The notes under the pieces are model-generated. The model had not been told where the DNA came from. It worked only from the letters and a program-made list of their open reading frames with translations, and did no database searches. DNA of 64,000 bases from Desulfonema magnum (lineage in GTDB: Bacteria; Desulfobacterota; Desulfobacteria; Desulfobacterales; 4be13): NCBI RefSeq assembly GCF_017377395.1, contig NZ_CP061800.1:1860001-1924000 (forward strand), written 5' to 3'. Made by a program: the position numbers and the translations under genes. Below are positions 63,528 to 64,000 of this stretch, piece by piece; the first letter of the stretch is position 1, and each line of letters starts with the position of its first letter.

Positions 63528-64000
63528 TTATTTGAATTCGTCACGAATAGCTAATATGGGAATAGGTGAGGTCCATACATTATGATTCTCACACTTTTTA
63601 CGCATATTATCCTGTAAAATCTTCTTTCTTGTGTCAAAAAGCGCATGTCTCAATGTTCTTCCTTTAGATTTTTCCTCATTGTGAAATAAATTTTTATAAA
63701 ACTCCTTAGCAAATTCGGCACATATCCCATCTTTTATCTTCCATCTGTAGCCCAATACGCTTGGAACCCCGCAGTCAATCAAAGTCTTCATAACCCCTAA
63801 TTTTGATTCATTAGAAGATAAAAAGTCATAATAAATTTTTTCTGAATAGGTTGTAGCTCCCTCACAACAACTCAGATACACAAATTTAAGTGTATTATGT
63901 GTTTTTTCAATTAAGGAAGGAAGATCATTAGCATATATGGCATCCGCTTCTTTATATTCACCCTCTTTATGAATAATTATTCCACATCTGGTCTCGCATA
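63528..64000 (-). CDS. CHAT-domain protein, C-terminal part (5' end outside window)
   Basis: The minus frame is open from the window edge: CETRCGIIIHKEGEYKEADA, then NDLPSLIEKTHNTLKFVYLSCCEGATTY and GVMKTLIDCGVPSVLGYRW. These are the last strands of a CHAT (caspase-HetF-TPR) peptidase: histidine in IIIHKEG and catalytic Cys in YLSCCEG. The C-terminal helices end ILAIRDEFK. CHAT proteases are activated by partner proteins in several defence and signalling systems. The window-internal start at a GTG (63881) is not the true start. Confidence 0.8.
   Translation of the reverse strand, partial: CETRCGIIIHKEGEYKEADAIYANDLPSLIEKTHNTLKFVYLSCCEGATTYSEKIYYDFLSSNESKLGVMKTLIDCGVPSVLGYRWKIKDGICAEFAKEFYKNLFHNEEKSKGRTLRHALFDTRKKILQDNMRKKCENHNVWTSPIPILAIRDEFK

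Overview
The window reads like the chromosome of a Gram-negative, anaerobic-type bacterium of the Desulfobacterota (Desulfobacterales, possibly a filamentous Desulfonema-like sulfate reducer). This is inferred from gene content and order: a KdsA-KdsC-LptC-LptA-LptB-RpoN-HPF-PtsN-RapZ-EIIA block, a ThpR-RecA-AlaS block, a DUF39 homocysteine-synthesis protein and a dockerin/cadherin surface protein. The intergenic DNA is also unusually rich in palindromic elements and short tandem words. No rRNA or tRNA gene was recognised by eye.

Layout. 1-1173: a family of small repeat proteins around a 0.4-kb miniature inverted-repeat element. 1183-2649: a B12-binding-type radical SAM protein. 2759-7210 (minus): thpR-recA-alaS. 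7487-9111 (minus): a Septu-like ATPase plus a short HNH-like partner. 9401-10567: DUF39 protein. 10736-12368: a type II restriction-modification pair. 12519-13931: an M23 envelope peptidase. 14185-24952 (plus): Kdo/LPS transport, sigma-54, nitrogen-PTS and GAPDH. A three-gene HEPN cassette (17312-18701), flanked by attC-like hairpins, sits between lptA and lptB. 25316-29043: a Rossmann protein, a frameshifted ORF6N gene downstream of a structured intergenic region, and a secreted cadherin/dockerin protein. 29451-32206: VOC protein and a bifunctional aldolase/dehydrogenase. 32303-33130: an 11-unit, 74-bp repeat array. 33470-35891: an ECF sigma factor and an anti-sigma factor fused to a Wzz-like polysaccharide co-polymerase. 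36281-42248: Uma2 protein, a transposase, and type I hsdS/hsdM without hsdR. 42303-42690: a second (48-49 bp) repeat array. 42913-50598: an exported PCM, an M14-type lipoprotein, an adenosine-kinase-like enzyme, SH3, phosphatase and OmpA-like proteins.

50967-64000 is a large minus-strand cluster of exported proteins. Three of them share one N-terminal domain and then diverge into Ig-like repeats, an Ig plus PEGA arrangement, or TPRs with a lytic transglycosylase domain. They are accompanied by a LysM lipoprotein, a zinc-ribbon membrane protein and, at the window edge, a CHAT (caspase-like) protein. The cluster is split by a nested set of insertion sequences (53866-58297).

The most promising candidates for something new are: the sigma/anti-sigma-Wzz fusion pair; the shared-N-domain envelope family next to a CHAT protein; the HEPN cassette inside the Lpt operon; the structured RNA-like region before the ORF6N pseudogene; and the layered families of palindromic elements and arrays.
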